From: Misgurnus anguillicaudatus | Taxonomy: Eukaryota; Chordata; Actinopteri; Cypriniformes; Cobitidae | Assembly (NCBI RefSeq): GCF_027580225.2 | Contig: NW_027395276.1 | Coordinates: forward strand, 4,447,501-4,511,500 | DNA: 64,000 nt | Direction of reading: 5' to 3' | Shown: one piece after another, positions 22,945 through 34,730 of the stretch | Layout of the letters: the number at the start of each line of letters is the position of its first letter | How positions within the stretch are numbered: position 1 is the stretch's first letter | Made by a program: the position numbers and the translations under genes | Notes under the pieces: generated by a model | What the model saw: only the letters and a program-made list of their open reading frames with translations | What the model was told of the DNA's origin: nothing | Database searches by the model: none

Positions 22945-23433
22945 AAAGGAACAGTATGTAACAAATTTGTATCAATTAATCATAAAATGGCCCTGATATG
23001 TCACTAGACATTAAGAAATCATTTTCATTTCAAATACTTATATTACTGACAACAGTGGTCTGGCCAAGATATTCTCATTTAAAATGTGAAGTTGCAGCCC
23101 TCAACTGATGTATAAGAAGAGTTCAGTTGCAAAACGAGATACATTTTTTTATCTTTTTATGCATCTTTGTTGAAGCATGTTTATTATTATGTTATGGTGC
23201 TACTTAGCTGTATTTTTTAAGTTATGAAGGTTTAAATCAAAACAAACCAACTGCAGTTGAATTGATAATAATTGGAATGCACAACCAAAAAAACCAAGAT
23301 TTCTGAACACTTAAAAAAACTGATTTATCTCGTTTTGCAACGAAACTCTTCATATGTTGTCATGTTGTGTATTGGCCACCAGTTGTGTGATTGCAGTACC
23401 AGTTTTAGCCACAATACTACATACTGTTCTTTT
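22945..23433 (+). mobile_element. TTAA-associated MITE with nested palindromic element
   Basis: Ends AAAGGAACAGTATGTAAC and, reversed, AAAAGAACAGTATGTAGTAT, with TTAA at both edges. Its middle is occupied by the element at 23115-23351. Confidence 0.75.
23115..23351 (+). mobile_element. GAAGAGTT-ended palindromic element, copy 1
   Basis: Ends GAAGAGTTCAGTTGCAAAAC and, reversed, GAAGAGTTTCGTTGCAAAAC. Interior matches 54808-55051 in reverse orientation (GGTTTAAATCAAAACAAACC phrase). Confidence 0.8.
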
Positions 23434-23947
23434 AACAACTAAGGAAGCCTCTTTATGTTTATTTTACTATAGCTTTGTTTAAAGAAAAATGAAGGGTAAA
23501 TAAAAACTACTCTTGAGATAGATTATACCTACTCAAGTGGGTGCTGAAATTTCAAACAGATCTTTTCAACCACACAGTATCATTATTATTTCTTCTGGAT
23601 TATATACAGTATTCAAAATACTTAAATGATCACAGAAGTACTGGGATAATAGTTTACATATAAACACTACAATTAAGGACAAACACCTTCTATCACCCAG
23701 TAATAAAACATATATTTATAAGTCTTGTGTCTTGAATTGAATATATTAGTCTATAAGTCTTGAATCTTTCAAATTTATTAAAAATAATTCAAACCAATTA
23801 AACATTTTTAAAGAGATTGTTGCAATTAATTTTTGTCAGAACCTCTATTAAATTATGTTATTTTGTTTAGTTGGCATTCAGAATCGTGATCTTAATTTGA
23901 AATAAAAAACACTCATGCAGCCCTTGTGAGAGATACTTAAGAAAACA

Positions 23948-24318
23948 ATGAGAGAGAGAGAGAGCACAAGAGAGAGAGAGAGAGATTGCTATGAACTACA
24001 GCTGCCTAAAATCTAAAGATTTATGAAATCATCAGATTATTAGCAGATCTCTTTGGGAGTAAAAACAGAGTTAAAAAGCTCTGAATGGTTAAGTTATCAG
24101 ATGGAGAGAAAGACAGAAAAAAAGGCATGGAAAAAGAGAAAGGGGGAAAAGAGAAAAAAAGGAGAGAGAGAGAGAGAGAATAAGAGAAGGGATTGGGAGA
24201 GAGAGAAATTGGTGGAGAGAAAGGATGAAAAAGAGAGATAGAGATGAAAGAGAGAGATAGGTGAAGAGAGTGAAAGAAAAAGAGGGGAATAGACAGACAA
24301 GAACAGAGAGAGAGAGAG

Positions 24319-24370
<52 letters not shown>
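23948..24370. repeat. GA-rich low-complexity and (GA)n microsatellite
   Basis: Short GAGA runs at 23949-23985, purine-rich sequence 24100-24300, and a near-perfect (GA)n at 24305-24370. Minus-strand serine/leucine reading frames here are artefacts. Confidence 0.9.
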
Positions 24371-25604
24371 GCTGTGCCCAAAACCACCTACATCCATACT
24401 ATAGCACAGTGGTTTTCAAACTGGGGGAACGCGAGATGGTGCCAGGGGGGCCCCAGTTTTATGACATTTTATGAAATACATTGATTTATCATGAATTCTG
24501 TGTAATTAAACCTAAAAAATAAGGCTACTAACCAAAAACACTACTTTTTTGTATAATTTAATGTTTTTTTTTTATTAAAATGTCTAGTTTTAGAACGTTT
24601 TTTTGTCACAAATTTTCTTTGGGGGGCCGCAAAGGAATGCACCGTACACAATGGGGGCTACACGCTGAAAAAGTTTGGGAACCACTGCTATAGCAGTACA
24701 CGAGGCGAGTAGTATTGTGAGAGAATTCATATGGCATTTATATACTGTCCTTGTTTTATTATCATTTGGTTTTCTTTCTACGTGTTTTAACAGTAATGCA
24801 TGTATTTAAGTTTAAGTATTGATGTGTCTTCTGTCACCTGAATAGAACCGTTTTGCTGTAAAGTTTCCGTTTATCAAAAGAACACTGAGTGCATTGCCCT
24901 CTTAAACTAAGTGCAGTGAAAGTGTATCGCTAAGTTTCTGAGAAAAGTGCAGTTGCATTAAAGATAAATAACTTGCTCTGTAACAAAAACCAAATCTCAT
25001 TGCTGATTGGTGGAAACGTATAGGTTAAAAACCACAAAAAACAGCTCAAATTAGCTAATGTGACAGATGCAGCATCAGTAGCTGATGCTATGGAAAATAT
25101 TGAGTCTATAGATATTAAAGGTGTTAAAAAAACAGGAAATGTGTGCGTTGCAAGCTTGCAATGGAACTATAAAAAGAAAGTTGCTGTCTGATAAAATTCT
25201 TTAATAAAACTATTTATTTTCATATCGCTCTACTATATCCATTATTCCATCTGAAAAACCCACGACAGTATGCCCTAATTCGTAGTACCCAAAAAACAAT
25301 AGACGAAAAGTACCCAGATACGTACCCAACATACCCAAGATTTTGAAGTGTACATGGAAACTTTACTGTCCCGTGAGCCTCCAGGAGAGGAGTCACCCAA
25401 CAAAAAAAGAAGAGGCGTTGTCAAAATCAAAAATGTGTTATTAAGATGTGTCACATTATGTATCAACATGGCTTATTTAGTACGTCCGAATTTCATTCAC
25501 ACTACCCATATTCGTACTACATATAAAGTACTGTTTAAACGGTTGATGAGTAGGTACTTCGTATAATTCAGTATGTACCATCACAGTAGCGATTTCAGAC
25601 GCAG
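24371..25604 (+). mobile_element. Element of the CCGAAACCGCCTACT family, carrying a nested hAT
   Basis: Left phrase CCCAAAACCACCTACATCCA and right phrase, reversed, GCGTCTGAAATCGCTACTGT; interior repeatedly reads GTACCCA- and AGTAC-type phrases. Related copies at 38409-38495 and 39870-40440. Split by 24407-24687. Confidence 0.6.
24407..24687 (+). mobile_element. 281-bp hAT-like element with exact 8-bp duplication
   Basis: Ends CAGTGGTTTTCAAACTGGGG and, reversed, CAGTGGTTCCCAAACTTTTT. Flanked by CTATAGCA at 24399-24406 and again at 24688-24695. These ends are the classic Charlie-type hAT pattern. Confidence 0.93.
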
Positions 25605-27026
25605 AGAGGGACAGAAAGAGAGATGGGTGGAGAGAGAGTGAAAGATGGGGTGATGTTGCCTGGGCATTGCTATGCGGTACGTTAACATAACAATACTGTT
25701 AATATGATATCATGTAAGGACAGTTCATCCTCACTTGTGATGCTCAGTTTTTTCACCCATTTATCGTGATCCAGGTTAAAATCATTATGCTAGAAACATA
25801 ATAGCACATCTATCTAAAGTTGAATCAGTACAAGAAACCTAACCAGTGATTCTTGTTGGCTAGTTGTTATTGACATGAAACCGATGATCTCAAGCAACCA
25901 AAAACAATATATAAGTGCAATATGATGACTGTAGCAAAGACAAGAAAATAACCTCCTGCCCCTCCTGAAGTACACAACACTAACTACAGCTGCTGATATA
26001 TGATGTCATATAGAAATAAACTCAATCATTGTATAGTGTAAACTCACAAGGGTCAAATTTGATAAGTAGCACATTCAAAATATTACTAACAATCTCTAAA
26101 GGTGAGTTTACAGTTCAGCTGCAGGTGAGCATTGACCAAAGGTAACCCAGAATTGGACAAACAAATCTACTGAAACTATATGGCTCAATCTTAATCTCAA
26201 AGTTAGTAGGAGGTTAGTGCAAGTTAGCACATACATGCATGCGTGCAGGCTTTAATGCTGTCATAGAGAAACATGCTCAATTAAACATCATGCAACACTT
26301 AAACATTCAACAAACAATCGAACCCTCCAAACCCAACACCAGAAAAAAACAAATAAATAATGATTTCAAACAAAAGTCATCAATTACATCATTAATAAAA
26401 ATCTGCCCAGGAATTGCAGGTTTATTTATTATGATAGCACGGCCACTGAGGTGTTCTTGTTAACTAAATAAAATAAAAATAAAATTATGATTTTTGGTTC
26501 AATGCGGTACGTGTCGAACGTCACGTAACCAAACCGGAAAACTGCGTTGATTGCTTCCGGTTGCCAGCATTTGCTATAGCTTGTTATTCGTAGTATTATT
26601 ATTTGTCTTGTGTTTTTTTTTATTCTAATATCTGAATGTATGTGCCTTTGTCACAAGCTATAAAGTATAAAAAGTTAATACATTTTCTTTTACTTATGTT
26701 TAAGATGTTTGCACGCATACTGGAAATTGGTCTTTCTCGTCCTGAAGGCTTCATGTATGAAAACAGCACCATGTTAGCGTAGCACATACAGAACCGGCAG
26801 TGATCAACTATGTTTAATAGAAATACGGACGTTGTGCATATACTTCTATTATCTCTTTATCCAAATGTATATGTCCTAATAGCCAATGTGTCAAACTTGA
26901 AAGTTAATCAAATCAATAATATAAGTGATATATTGCATAATATGCATACTATACTTATAATAGTGACATAACTGCATACATATATTGTATCTTTTGCATG
27001 ATTCTCATGAGTCTACCTGATGGCTA
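25605..27026. other. Intron stretch with nothing recognised
   Basis: AT-rich sequence in the intron between Ig3 and meB. No splice-flanked coding, terminal inverted repeats or tandem arrays seen; short reading frames here look random. Confidence 0.5.
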
Positions 27027-27241
27027 ATGCTGCGTACACACCAAACGTTAAGCATCACATCCTCGCTCTAAATTTCATGACACTTCATGTCATGCAAACT
27101 TTTCACTCAAGTTAAACATTTTAACTTGCATAAGTGCATGTTTCACGACAATCATGCCACCCAATTCGTGTTTTTTTGCATCGGCCTACATGATGTTGCG
27201 TCATTTCGCGTCTTTACATTGACTTGGTGTGTACGCCCCAT
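27027..27241 (+). mobile_element. TA-flanked MITE, sister of 13927-15122
   Basis: Ends ATGCTGCGTACACACCAAAC and, reversed, ATGGGGCGTACACACCAAGT, flanked by TA. 215 bp, without the hAT-like insertion seen in its sister. Confidence 0.8.
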
Positions 27242-29113
27242 TAGACTGTTTTTATACAGATATTAAGACAGTTTTTTTATCAAAAATCTGTGAAAGTTGC
27301 CCACGGACCCAATCTCACACTTTGTGTTGGATGCTTTGTGCAGTATAACTGTTATTGCATCTAAAAGAGGAGAGGAGCATTGTGCATTGAGTATTTTATT
27401 AGGTTTTTGTTCATTTCTTTCAAACTAATGTTGTCTAATTTAAGTTAAATGCAATATTTATTTCAGTTTTAGTTTATCTCGTATTTTTTTTCAGTTAATA
27501 ATTTTAGTGCCTCAACTTATTATTTCAGTTTTTGCTAGAGCAACAAATTAACATTTACTTCCAAGTTTTCAGCTAATATTTAAGACTATATTATTTTTTT
27601 CCAATTAACAGATATGTTTTTAATAGTTTTAGTCAATTATAATAATGATACACACGCCACATGAGGTCGAACACAACGCATCTGGAGTCCGGGCAGCAGG
27701 GTGCACGCTCATGGTCCCAAACAGGTTAACTGACAGCATGGTGACATGAGTGATTAAAATCCCGACCATGCATTTTGTTTTTGTCGCAGGCCTAAATCCT
27801 TCACTGTGCTGCAGCTGCGACATACGTAGAGACGCAGGAAAAACATGCTAAAAACATGATTATCATTTATAATAAAAAACTGCTGGTTGCTTGATATGAT
27901 CCACAACTAGTCCGACTGCTGTAAAACTGGTTCAAATGAGAACATCTAAAGTTAAAGAGTTTCTATTGTTCAAAAATCACTTTGCGGTTCCTAAAAGCCT
28001 TCCCTTCCAGCAAGAGGGGAACATTAGACTGGATGGTAACATAACGTTTGATCTATACAACAATTGGGACTTTTAAATTGGATTTGCCATTGTTAGTCTG
28101 GCCCATTACAATAAATTATCTTAAACATAATCTTTCCTTCATCTGAAGGGTAAAGCAGAGACGACGCGTATTGACTTACAGTCCTAGCGCACACACAAGA
28201 TGCTGGATAAAACGCTCTCCATTACAAAAGCACTTACAGAGAAGTAAAGGGTCACTATTTACGGTCTTTCCAACGATCAGGAGACACATCATACAACCTT
28301 TGAGACACATTTCTTTTGCATGTAGTTACTGAAACAAAATGTTCATGTACGTTTACTGACGTGAGCAACCGTTCAACGTTTTGCCGTATGAGTCAACGAT
28401 CTGGAACAAATCTTGATGCTTTTGTTTTCTCGCACTGCAGACGAGGTTATTTTCACGCAGGGATGGCGTCTCCCACGGGGGGAACCGTCACATGTCACTC
28501 AAGGTCTGATTTTCCAGGAGCGAATGCTTTGAGCGTTCATCAAATTGACAGAATGAAATCAGGACACTCGCTGATGACAAACACATTTCTTCCTCCAAAA
28601 CCACAACACTCCATTAACAGACGACACTTCATGCAGTTTAAAAGCAAGCAACAAGCTGAAATAACGAAGACAGACAAAACACAGAGACGCAAAGCAAAAA
28701 ACTCTCTCTGGATGAGTCACAACTACAGCCTGAAAATCAGACATCATTAGATCCGCTCGGTCTGCGACTGCTGTTTTCAGCCATTAAAACTGTTGAATTA
28801 ATACAAAAGTAATACTATTGCTGGTGTGCCAATCAATTCACATTATATTTCATCATATTTTAAATATTAAATCATTATATCTTGTTTTGGCCAAACATCA
28901 GCACTGACAGTTTACTAAAGCTGTACATACTGTAGCAAGTACTGATGAACTTATAATCAGATAGTACTGGACAAACGTCATTAAAATTCATGAGCCGAGT
29001 GTCTCTGCCGATCGTAGCGCTTTAACAATAACAGTCTATTATAGTCATAAACTTTATGAGAGAATATAACTGCTGTAAAGACACTTTAAATAAAAGAGAT
29101 CCAAAGCAGACAC
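27242..29113. other. Intron stretch with nothing recognised
   Basis: Includes an open frame of about 140 codons on the plus strand (28316-28750) that resembles no family I know and lacks splice or promoter context. Otherwise AT-rich and featureless. Confidence 0.5.
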
Positions 29114-29307
29114 TAGGGCTTCTTAACGATTAATCGCAACTAATCGATTGCAGAATAAAAGTTTTTGTTTGACAAAATTATATACACATGTAAATATATA
29201 CATGGATGTGTGTGTTTGTGTGTTTATTTATATATACATTATTATTTTACACACACATATATGATGTAAACATATGATTAGTTGCGATTAATCGTTACGC
29301 AGCCATA
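29114..29307 (+). mobile_element. hAT-like MITE with TAGGGCT ends
   Basis: Ends TAGGGCTTCTTAACGATTAA and, reversed, TATGGCTGCGTAACGATTAA. Flanks GCAGACAC and GCGGACAA match at 6 of 8 bases, so an old insertion. Confidence 0.65.
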
Positions 29308-29883
29308 GCGGACAATCAATGCCACACTGATAGTATATGAGTATGTGATATATTCGCATAAAAATGTATTTTGTGGTCAATATCCACACAGTATACACAG
29401 CAGTCAAAAACATATTTAAACAATGCATTCACATGTAAAAATATCAAAGCAAGTGTGCACATAAATTAACTTGGCACTTTTATCACAACTAAACTTTATG
29501 TCTGCGCATTTTTCGCTTTATCTGACTTTTTTGCTAAACATTTTGCTTGAAAAATGTGCTTGTGATATCTCTCGTTTTAATAAACAACAATTGCTTTGAT
29601 ATATTGTGCTATCTAAAAGAAAATAATACAGACGAGTATGTTACAAGCATCACAAATCATATTTGAGTGCCAACGACAAAAATGCAAGCATCAACAAAAC
29701 AAACACAAACATAGTGCAGACACAAGCGCAAACATATACAAAACAACAACAACACAAACACACGAGCACAAGCACACATCGGTCGGTACAAAACACAGGA
29801 GGACGCCAGCAGCCAATCACAACGCTGCGCTGTTCAGGCATGCAATATTTCTCATGCAAAAGGCCGCAATTTCCAATTGCTGG

Positions 29884-29897
29884 GTTTCCATGGCAAC
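29884..29897. promoter_or_regulatory. Perfect X-box (RFX) motif near mini-exon B
   Basis: GTTTCCATGGCAAC fits the RFX consensus, in a GC-richer segment (29800-29960) with a CCAAT-type sequence (AGCCAATCAC) nearby. About 210 bp downstream of the meB mini-exon in transcript order. Function is inferred. Confidence 0.3.
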
Positions 29898-30110
29898 GCG
29901 TGCAGAGATAGAGAGAGGATCTTCCGAGCGGAAGGTTTGCAAACAAGATCCCACAATGCAACACGAGCGACTGACATTACCCTCGAATGCTCACGTCCGT
30001 CTTGGACTTTTGTTTACTACGATCGTTTTTACACTGCGTTACTGACATTTCTCTGGGTTTCAATGCCAAACAAAAGAACAGAAGAGAGAAAACAACAAAA
30101 ACACACCAAC

Positions 30111-30122
30111 CTTCTCGCAGCT
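30111..30122 (-). CDS. ptprs: ptprs mini-exon B (12 nt, ELRE)
   Basis: Read on the minus strand: acceptor ccctcag, exon AGCTGCGAGAAG, donor gttggt. The preceding exon ends in one G and the following starts TT, so inclusion gives R-E-L-R-E-V-R-R between Ig2 and Ig3. This is exactly the four-residue meB insert of LAR-family receptors, which alters Ig2/Ig3 geometry and selects synaptic partners such as IL1RAPL1 and Slitrks. A long pyrimidine tract (about 30123-30180) with a CTCTCTGCTCTC motif precedes it and T-rich sequence follows, as usual for neural microexons. Exact phase, sequence and position make chance unlikely. Confidence 0.9.
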
Positions 30123-31162
30123 CTGAGGGTGAAAGGTTTGAGGGGGATTTGAGAGCAGAGAGGGAAACCAGGAAAACACACACAAAGAGTAAAAAGGCCA
30201 CGGCAACCATCTTCATGTGCCACAATCTCACCTCATTCATTAGCTTGTTTTTATATAATTCAATCGAATGTTCAGGCCCAACTGTTTAGCATGTCAAATT
30301 GATGTTTTTGTGGCATAAACATACAGTTTTAAATACAGTACTTTGGCTTGGCCTTGCTCTACTCTGTAGATTTGTTAAAGAAAGAAATAGAAAGTATGAT
30401 AAAGCAAACACACATATGACAGCACAGATCGTAAGTGTTGCATATTTTACACTCTTCACATTAAAGTCAGTCATTTAAGTGAATTTAGTTTGGATTAGTA
30501 ATTAAAAACAAACAAACAAACAAGCAATCAACCAGAAAAAAACAAGCACATAAACGTTTGCAATATTAGTAGAGCGTCATGCAGCTCTTACTGAGTGTTT
30601 GAAGTTAAACACCGTGAAACATTAATATCTCTGTAGTATATTTTATTGCACGCTTGAATAATTGTGATTGACAGGTCATGCTGAGGTGGGCTGACTTCAT
30701 TTTTCTTCTCATTACACATAGGACTTAATTCACACACTTCTATTGTGTTTCTTTCCAGACCTTTGCATTATAAACACTTAAGCCAACAGAAGATAACACT
30801 AATTGATTTTACATGCCCGTAAACCCAAACTTCATTTATAATTCTCCCTCAAATATAAATTCTCTTGTTATTTACTCATCCTCATGCTGTCTCAAGTGTA
30901 CATGACTTTCTTTCATCAGCTAAACACAGTCCGATTTAAATTAAATAATATCCAGGCTTTTCTTAGTTTTGTAATGCCACTAAATGGGGTTTAACGTTTT
31001 AAAGCTCAAATAAAGCATAATTGCAAAGCCAATAAGCACCACGAAATTAATTTATATCAATGCAAGTGTGTTCGACTGGAGCTGCTTAAGTACCTGGCAT
31101 ATAACAGCAAGAATAAAATACACTGCAAAATTTCCCGCTCAATCAAAATTAACCAGAATTAG

Positions 31163-31756
31163 TGCATTGTAAAAAATGATGTGTTCATTTTTTACACATT
31201 GGGTGTGCCGTGCCTTTAACGCGTTATTTCATATTAAAATAAATGAAAGGGACAACACAAGTTGTGTTAAAAACAGTGATGGGAGTAACGCGTTACAAAT
31301 AATTATGTTACTGTAATTCCACTACTTTTAGTGGTAACGTGGATGTAATGAAGTATTTTTTTAAATCAAGTAACGCAGTTACAATTACTGAAATTTAAAT
31401 GAGTTGGTTACTCGCGTTACTCTATTTTGTGAAAAATGAACATTTGCAGACAAGACATTTCTGATCTAATGTCGCAGGACCGTGGTGGGAGGCACAATAA
31501 ATAACACAGAAGGTGTGTTAGTTTAGGGACAACACATTCAATGTTTTAAATTTAAAAAAATACTTCGTTACATGCTTGTTACCGCTAAAAGTAGTGGAAT
31601 TACAGTAACGAAATTACTTTTTAACGCGTTACTCCCATCACTGTTTTTAACACAACTTGTGTTGTCACTTTTATTTATTTTAACATGAAATAACGCGTTA
31701 AATGGCATGCCACACACAATTTTCAATTTTTTAACATAATACTTTTTTTACAGTGT
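31163..31756. mobile_element. Long inverted palindrome built of two MITE-type ends
   Basis: Arms of about 200 bp (31163-31366 and 31543-31756) with a spacer of about 175 bp. Outer arm phrases: TTTAACGCGTTATTTCAT and GACAACACAAGTTGTGTTAA. Inner arm phrases: CAGTGATGGGAGTAACGCGT and TGTAATTCCACTACTTTTAG. The transcript of either strand can fold into a long hairpin. Confidence 0.88.
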
Positions 31757-32390
31757 GCTGTCAAACGATTAATCATAATTAATCACATTAAAAAAAAAGT
31801 TTATGTTTGCATAATATCTGTGTGAACTTACTATGTATATATAAACACAAACACACATTAGAGAAAAAATGTTTTTATATATAAAAATTCTTAAATTATA
31901 TATACTATAAGATCAGAGTTGGGAGTAACGCATTAAAAAACTAATGCAATTACAGTAATATATAACTTTTTTGCTGGAATGCAGTAATATAACGCATAAC
32001 TAATAACATTGTGGTAAGATTATACCCATTTCAATCTCAGTAACATGCATTACAACAATGCATTTTAACCTAAAATTAGGTGTTATTTTTATAAATTGAC
32101 CAATATCGCGACCAGCAGTAACCAAGACCAACACTGCGACTTGGACTTGGACTTGGTGCACTTAAAATATAAACTATAGGAGCGTATCTTTAGAAAGCCT
32201 CTTCTGCTATCAACACAGGCATTTCTTCATTTTCGCTTGTGACTGTAAGCACAAAATTGGGCCAAGTTGAGGAGTGATTTAACTCTGCTAGTGTGAATAC
32301 TGCCTACTAGCGGTCTGCATGAGTCAATGTCGATGCGGACGAAATATGAAAACTGACACGTAAAAAAACTATAATGAGCCCTTAACATTG
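31756..32390. repeat. Fragments of several DNA-element families
   Basis: One end of a GCTGTCAAACGATTAATC element at about 31757-31910, a TTGGGAGTAACGCATTAA end at about 31918, and a fragment at about 32280-32385 (GACTTGGTGC to ACTATAATGAGCCCTT) related to 36634-37124. None is complete. Confidence 0.45.
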
Positions 32391-33216
32391 AAGAAAGAAA
32401 GTCATATATATCAGAGATGACATGAGGGTGAGTAAATTATCTTAATTTTGACGTGAACTCTTCTTCAAAATGTTTTGATTAGCTGTTAACGGTGAATTGC
32501 ATGAACTCTACAAAAAAAAACTTATTTTATTAGAGTTATATGTAGTGAGATATTTCAGGAGAAAAACTATGGACATGTTCAGAATAGCTACTAACACATG
32601 TATGTAAACTGTGTGTGCACATTTCCCACCTACTACAGTACATTTGACAAAATGTGCAGTATACACTGTACTCTATTCCACAATGCAATGCAATTACATT
32701 TACAGTTTGATCTAATTCAAGCATCTAATTTCTGCATGATTTAAGCTTTTTACATATTTTTTCTTATTATTTGAATAGACAAATAAATGTGATGCTGGTC
32801 AGATGTGAAAAGATGAGGACATGTGATGCCAATATGGCAAACTGTTAATTATTTCATTGCTTTCCTCATTTATTTGCATTAAAGTGTCTATTAAATGCGT
32901 AAAAGTAAATGTAAACCACCACTTTAACATTTACCAAGGCAATGCCAGTATACAGTGTACACTACACAGTCTTCAATAAGTAAAGAGCTAGTATTATATT
33001 CTGAACACAGCCAACCTCCATAAAAGCTTAATTATTTAATCCTAAGAAAAAGTTTTTGTACTTTTTTGTAAAAACATCACTTTAGTGTTTATGTCACAGA
33101 TATACAATACACTGTACTGTACTGTTTGGTGATTATATAAAGGGCTGCTGGGTAAATTGACTGCTCACATGTGAGTGCGAGTACATTACCTACGGAGTAC
33201 CTACTGTGTTCCATAC
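32391..33216. other. Intron stretch with nothing recognised
   Basis: AT-rich, with repeated CTACTACAGTACA and ACACTGTACT phrases but no defined element. Confidence 0.5.
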
Positions 33217-33327
33217 CTCTCACGTATAAGTTAGCAGGGGACGAATATCGCACGCCCTGAGAGTTTGATGCCACACATTCGTATTTCCCCTGATCGGTTT
33301 CCTCACTGCGCTCGATCTGCAGAGCAC
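33217..33327 (-). CDS. ptprs: ptprs exon: Ig2 second half
   Basis: 111 nt (about residues 188-224): [20 protein letters not shown] then [17 protein letters not shown]. It holds the second Ig2 cysteine in YECVA and the PANLYVR end typical of LAR-family Ig2. Phase 1 both sides; donor gtatgg. The acceptor is unusual: the whole polypyrimidine tract is a (TC)38 microsatellite ending in TAG immediately before the exon. Confidence 0.96.
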
Positions 33328-33328
33328 C

Positions 33329-33330
<2 letters not shown>

Positions 33331-33406
<76 letters not shown>
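33331..33406. repeat. (GA)38 microsatellite at a splice acceptor
   Basis: Thirty-eight GA units. On the transcribed (minus) strand this is (TC)38, directly followed by TAG and the Ig2 second-half exon. Confidence 0.98.
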
Positions 33407-33408
<2 letters not shown>

Positions 33409-33748
33409 AAGACATAGAGAGAGATAAAAGGTTAGGATAGAAGTAAAGCAAAGAGCAAAAAAATAAGAAAACGAGGAAGAGGAGCAGATGATAGAGGTAC
33501 AGTAGGAAAGAGAGACGAGGAAAAAGCCTTTTTTTTAACTCTGAGCTGTCAAATCTCATGAATATTATCAAACATTCTTTTCATTCCCCGCCCATCTGAT
33601 AAATATTGCTCTTAAAATGTTTAGCAGGAATACAAGAGAAACACATCGCTCTGATTCTGAGCAACATGATGATCATGATGAAGGTGGTTTTGTTTGCAGC
33701 ATTATCTCTACTGGTGCATCAGATACTGACTCGGCACTCTGTGTGGAG

Positions 33749-33770
33749 GTGTGTGTGTGTGTGTGTGTGT
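33749..33770. repeat. (GT)11 microsatellite
   Basis: Uninterrupted GT run in the intron before the Ig2 second-half exon. Confidence 0.9.
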
Positions 33771-34397
33771 TTTGTCATGTAAATATGAGCTGTGATCAAG
33801 CTGACAGTATCCGAGCTGGAAATAACTACTGACCTCTACAGAAATGAGGAAAGAAATTTGATTCAATGTTTTCATTTTAAAGGTGCCAAAGAATGCATTG
33901 TAATAATCTGTTAAATTGTTCTCTGATATGTACATAGAAGGTTTGTGGCTTCATTAAGTGCAAAAATGATCCAGAAACAGTTTTTCATGTCCATTTACAA
34001 CCCTAGGATTTGCCTTTAGAATGAAATGGTCTATTATTATCTTATTTGAAAGAGTCATGAATAATAATGTTGAGCTCTGCTCTGATTGGCTGTTTCTCAG
34101 AGCAGCTCCTTCAGTAGCTCTGTGTGTGTGTAAACAGATCTTATGTTTGAGTCTGTATCAGATAAAAATAAAGATTTTGATTTTGAATGGTTTGGAGATT
34201 GTTAATGGACGTTTCTGAGTGGTGAGTTTGTGTTTTTTTCAGTATAGACCTGCAAAACATAACTGTAACATCAATAGTAGAAATTCAGCCTAAACGCTAG
34301 CATATAGCATTAACTAGCATATAGCGCTAACTCAACAGTCTTAACATTATACTTAATTGAATGTATAATTATATAAATAAATATACATTTAAATATG

Positions 34398-34730
34398 TGT
34401 TTTAACTCTTTCCCAGCCACTGACGAATTATCTCGTCAATCCGCAATACCGCTATTATTCACCAGGTGGCTACTTATAAAAATCGAAAGTATTGAGCTTT
34501 TTGCTCAAAATTTGGTGTTTTTGAAGAAACCTACCCATATTTGAGAGGTAATAAAAAGAGAACTGATGAAGGTAGGATGAAACGTTTTGTTTGTTTGTTT
34601 GAAAGCAGAAGGTCTGTTATTTCATTTAATATATGTTATGTTTATACATTTAAAGAAGAACATTTTATGGGAGATATTCAACTTTGGTAAAAATCATGAA
34701 AAATGCTGCCGGAAAAAGACTTAATAACAT
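34398..34730 (+). repeat. Dispersed repeat (TTAACTCTTTCCCAGCCA), uninterrupted copy
   Basis: Begins TTTTAACTCTTTCCCAGCCA, continues through GTTTGTTTGTTTGAAAGCAG and ends near AAAAATGCTGCCGGAAAAAG. Second copy at 20128-21155. Confidence 0.7.

Larger units (their letters stand above)
29308..31162. other. Intron stretch around mini-exon B
   Basis: Apart from the 12-nt mini-exon and the X-box no coding or repeats were recognised. The 29640-30230 part is less AT-rich than its flanks and carries the pyrimidine tract that serves the mini-exon. Confidence 0.5.

Noticed and set aside
24089..24397. Minus-strand serine/leucine-rich frames
   Set aside because: Translation of GA-rich low-complexity sequence.
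28316..28750. Plus-strand open frame of 144 codons
   Set aside because: No recognisable domain, composition like random intron sequence, opposite strand to the gene.
29638..30045. Plus-strand open frame of 135 codons near mini-exon B
   Set aside because: Lysine/glutamine/threonine-rich low-complexity start and no homology; overlaps a region explained by splicing signals of the minus-strand gene.
31275..31643. Inner CAGTGATGGGAG element as a separate insertion in the palindrome
   Set aside because: Flanking bases are inverted (GTTAAAAA and TTTTTAAC), not direct repeats, so an independent insertion cannot be shown; described as one palindrome.
34090..34115. Candidate meA mini-exon end (minus-strand reading PIR)
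   Set aside because: The bases after it are CAGAGC, so there is no GT donor, and the upstream residues do not resemble known meA sequences.
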